From Acidobacteriota bacterium (lineage in GTDB: Bacteria > Acidobacteriota > Blastocatellia > Pyrinomonadales > Pyrinomonadaceae), in NCBI GenBank assembly GCA_003222935.1, contig QHXL01000352.1, forward strand, positions 1 through 7,010: a stretch of 7,010 nucleotides of DNA, read 5' to 3'. The stretch's first letter is position 1, and each line of letters opens with the position of its first letter. A program made the position numbers and the translations under genes. The notes below the pieces were generated by a model. It was given only the letters and a program-made list of their open reading frames with translations, did no database searches and had not been told where the DNA came from. This document shows, piece by piece, positions 6,473 to 7,010 of the stretch.

Positions 6473-6502
6473 AAAAGGGCGAGCTCCAAAGCTCGCCCTT
6501 TT
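6473..6502. terminator. Bidirectional intrinsic terminator
   Basis: AAAAGGGCGAGCT (6473-6485) and AGCTCGCCCTTTT (6490-6502) form a perfect 13-bp stem with a CCAA tetraloop. The stem ends in A:T pairs, so both strands present a run of four T at the 3' side. It lies between two convergent genes, 73 nt after the stop of the secreted-protein gene and about 31 nt beyond the stop of the isomerase gene, and would terminate both. Confidence 0.9.
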
Positions 6503-6533
6503 CTTACTTCATACAGATATAGACGTTGAGGTG

Positions 6534-7010
6534 CTAACCACCTGTTGGGAAGTTGAGTCCTCCGGGAAGCGCCGGCTCCTCATCTTCCGGCAACGTACCA
6601 AGCACATCGTCGTAGATCTTTATGTGCCCGTCTTGCTTCATCTTTTGCTGAACTCCAGCGATGTAGTCTTCAAAGACCTGGTTTTGACGTTCGCTGATCA
6701 GCGACTGCTTTAACTGATCCCGTTGCGTGACGAAATCCGCGTCCTTCGCATCTTCCCGCTTCGTCAAACCGACTATCACCCAGTTCTCATCAACTTTTAT
6801 AGGACTCTTACTCATGTCGCCGGCCTTCATACCATAGATCAAATCGTCGAGCTCCGTGGTTGAGGTGACTTTACCGAGTGTAGAACCTAGCTTGAAAGTC
6901 TCTTCTTCTCCGGCTTCGAATCCCGCACTCTCGCCTGCAGCCTTGAGTGCACCAGGAGCTGAAGTTGACGCCAGCAGGTCTTTTGCCTTCTGCTCAATTT
7001 GTTCCTTGGC
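6534..7010 (-). CDS. Peptidyl-prolyl cis-trans isomerase, PpiD/SurA type, C-terminal fragment (runs off right edge)
   Basis: The minus-strand frame is open from the window edge at 7010 to TAG at 6534-6536, giving the last 158 residues of a longer protein. It begins AKEQIEQKAKDLLAS and includes LGKVTSTTELDDLIYGMKAGDMSKSP, then ENWVIVGLTKREDA, a charged helix (DFVTQRDQLKQSL) and FEDYIAGVQQKMKQDGHIKIYDDVL. The pattern of 'G.vs.p...w.v..v..r', a long helix, and a final 'F..y....k....IKIyd' matches the tail of PpiD-like chaperones, whose E. coli version ends in a similar AKIKIGDAL. Such proteins assist folding of outer-membrane and secreted proteins at the periplasmic face of the membrane. The N-terminal anchor and any parvulin domain are outside the window, so catalytic capacity cannot be judged. 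A Pro/Gly/Glu-rich tail (PEDEEPALPGG...) follows the fold. The gene converges on the secreted-protein gene with a shared terminator. Confidence 0.85.
   Translation of the reverse strand, partial: AKEQIEQKAKDLLASTSAPGALKAAGESAGFEAGEEETFKLGSTLGKVTSTTELDDLIYGMKAGDMSKSPIKVDENWVIVGLTKREDAKDADFVTQRDQLKQSLISERQNQVFEDYIAGVQQKMKQDGHIKIYDDVLGTLPEDEEPALPGGLNFPTGG

Noticed and set aside
6534..6842. Treating the isomerase fragment as a complete 102-residue protein starting with TTG at 6842
   Set aside because: The same frame stays open to the window edge at 7010 with PpiD-like sequence, so the TTG is an internal codon of a longer protein.

Overview
The window is a stretch of ordinary-looking bacterial chromosome of intermediate GC, most likely from an Acidobacteriota genome (Blastocatellia/Pyrinomonadales-like). 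The clearest clue is an ECF sigma factor of the TIGR02999/Sigma70_ECF type directly coupled to a Ser/Thr protein kinase that starts with the MTPEQW...LPPQERRAYV leader common in that phylum. The secreted 336-residue protein also has a familiar acidobacterial look. The taxonomic call is inferred from gene style and recalled families, not from a marker gene.

Layout. (1) Positions 1-824, minus strand: the sigma factor and the first 87 codons of the kinase, sharing an ATGA stop/start overlap; the kinase runs off the left edge. (2) Positions 825-980: divergent control region with a 14-bp perfect palindrome. (3) Positions 981-1778, plus strand: a secreted SLT/MltD-like lytic transglycosylase. Its stop overlaps by 4 bp, tail to tail, with (4) positions 1775-3310, minus strand: a 511-residue arginine-rich protein of unknown role whose C-terminus carries a PD-(D/E)XK nuclease signature of NucS/DUF91 style. 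(5) Positions 3394-4533, plus: an acetyl-CoA acetyltransferase-type thiolase, followed through a GTGA overlap by (6) positions 4530-5267: a LolA/DUF4412-like lipoprotein. (7) Positions 5389-6399, plus: a Sec-exported protein of unknown function. (8) Positions 6400-6533: a GC-rich hairpin, then a strong bidirectional terminator. (9) Positions 6534-7010, minus: the C-terminal 158 residues of a PpiD/SurA-type peptidyl-prolyl isomerase, running off the right edge.

Taken together, four of the eight genes act, or probably act, in the envelope (transglycosylase, lipoprotein, secreted protein, periplasmic isomerase). Two form a sigma/kinase signalling pair, one is central acyl-CoA metabolism, and one is a putative DNA-processing protein. 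No CRISPR array, tRNA, rRNA, IS element or phage gene was seen. I see no convincing new multi-gene system. The points most worth a second look are the nuclease-like 511-residue protein, an apparent 14-residue in-frame deletion in the thiolase, and the palindrome in the sigma/transglycosylase control region.
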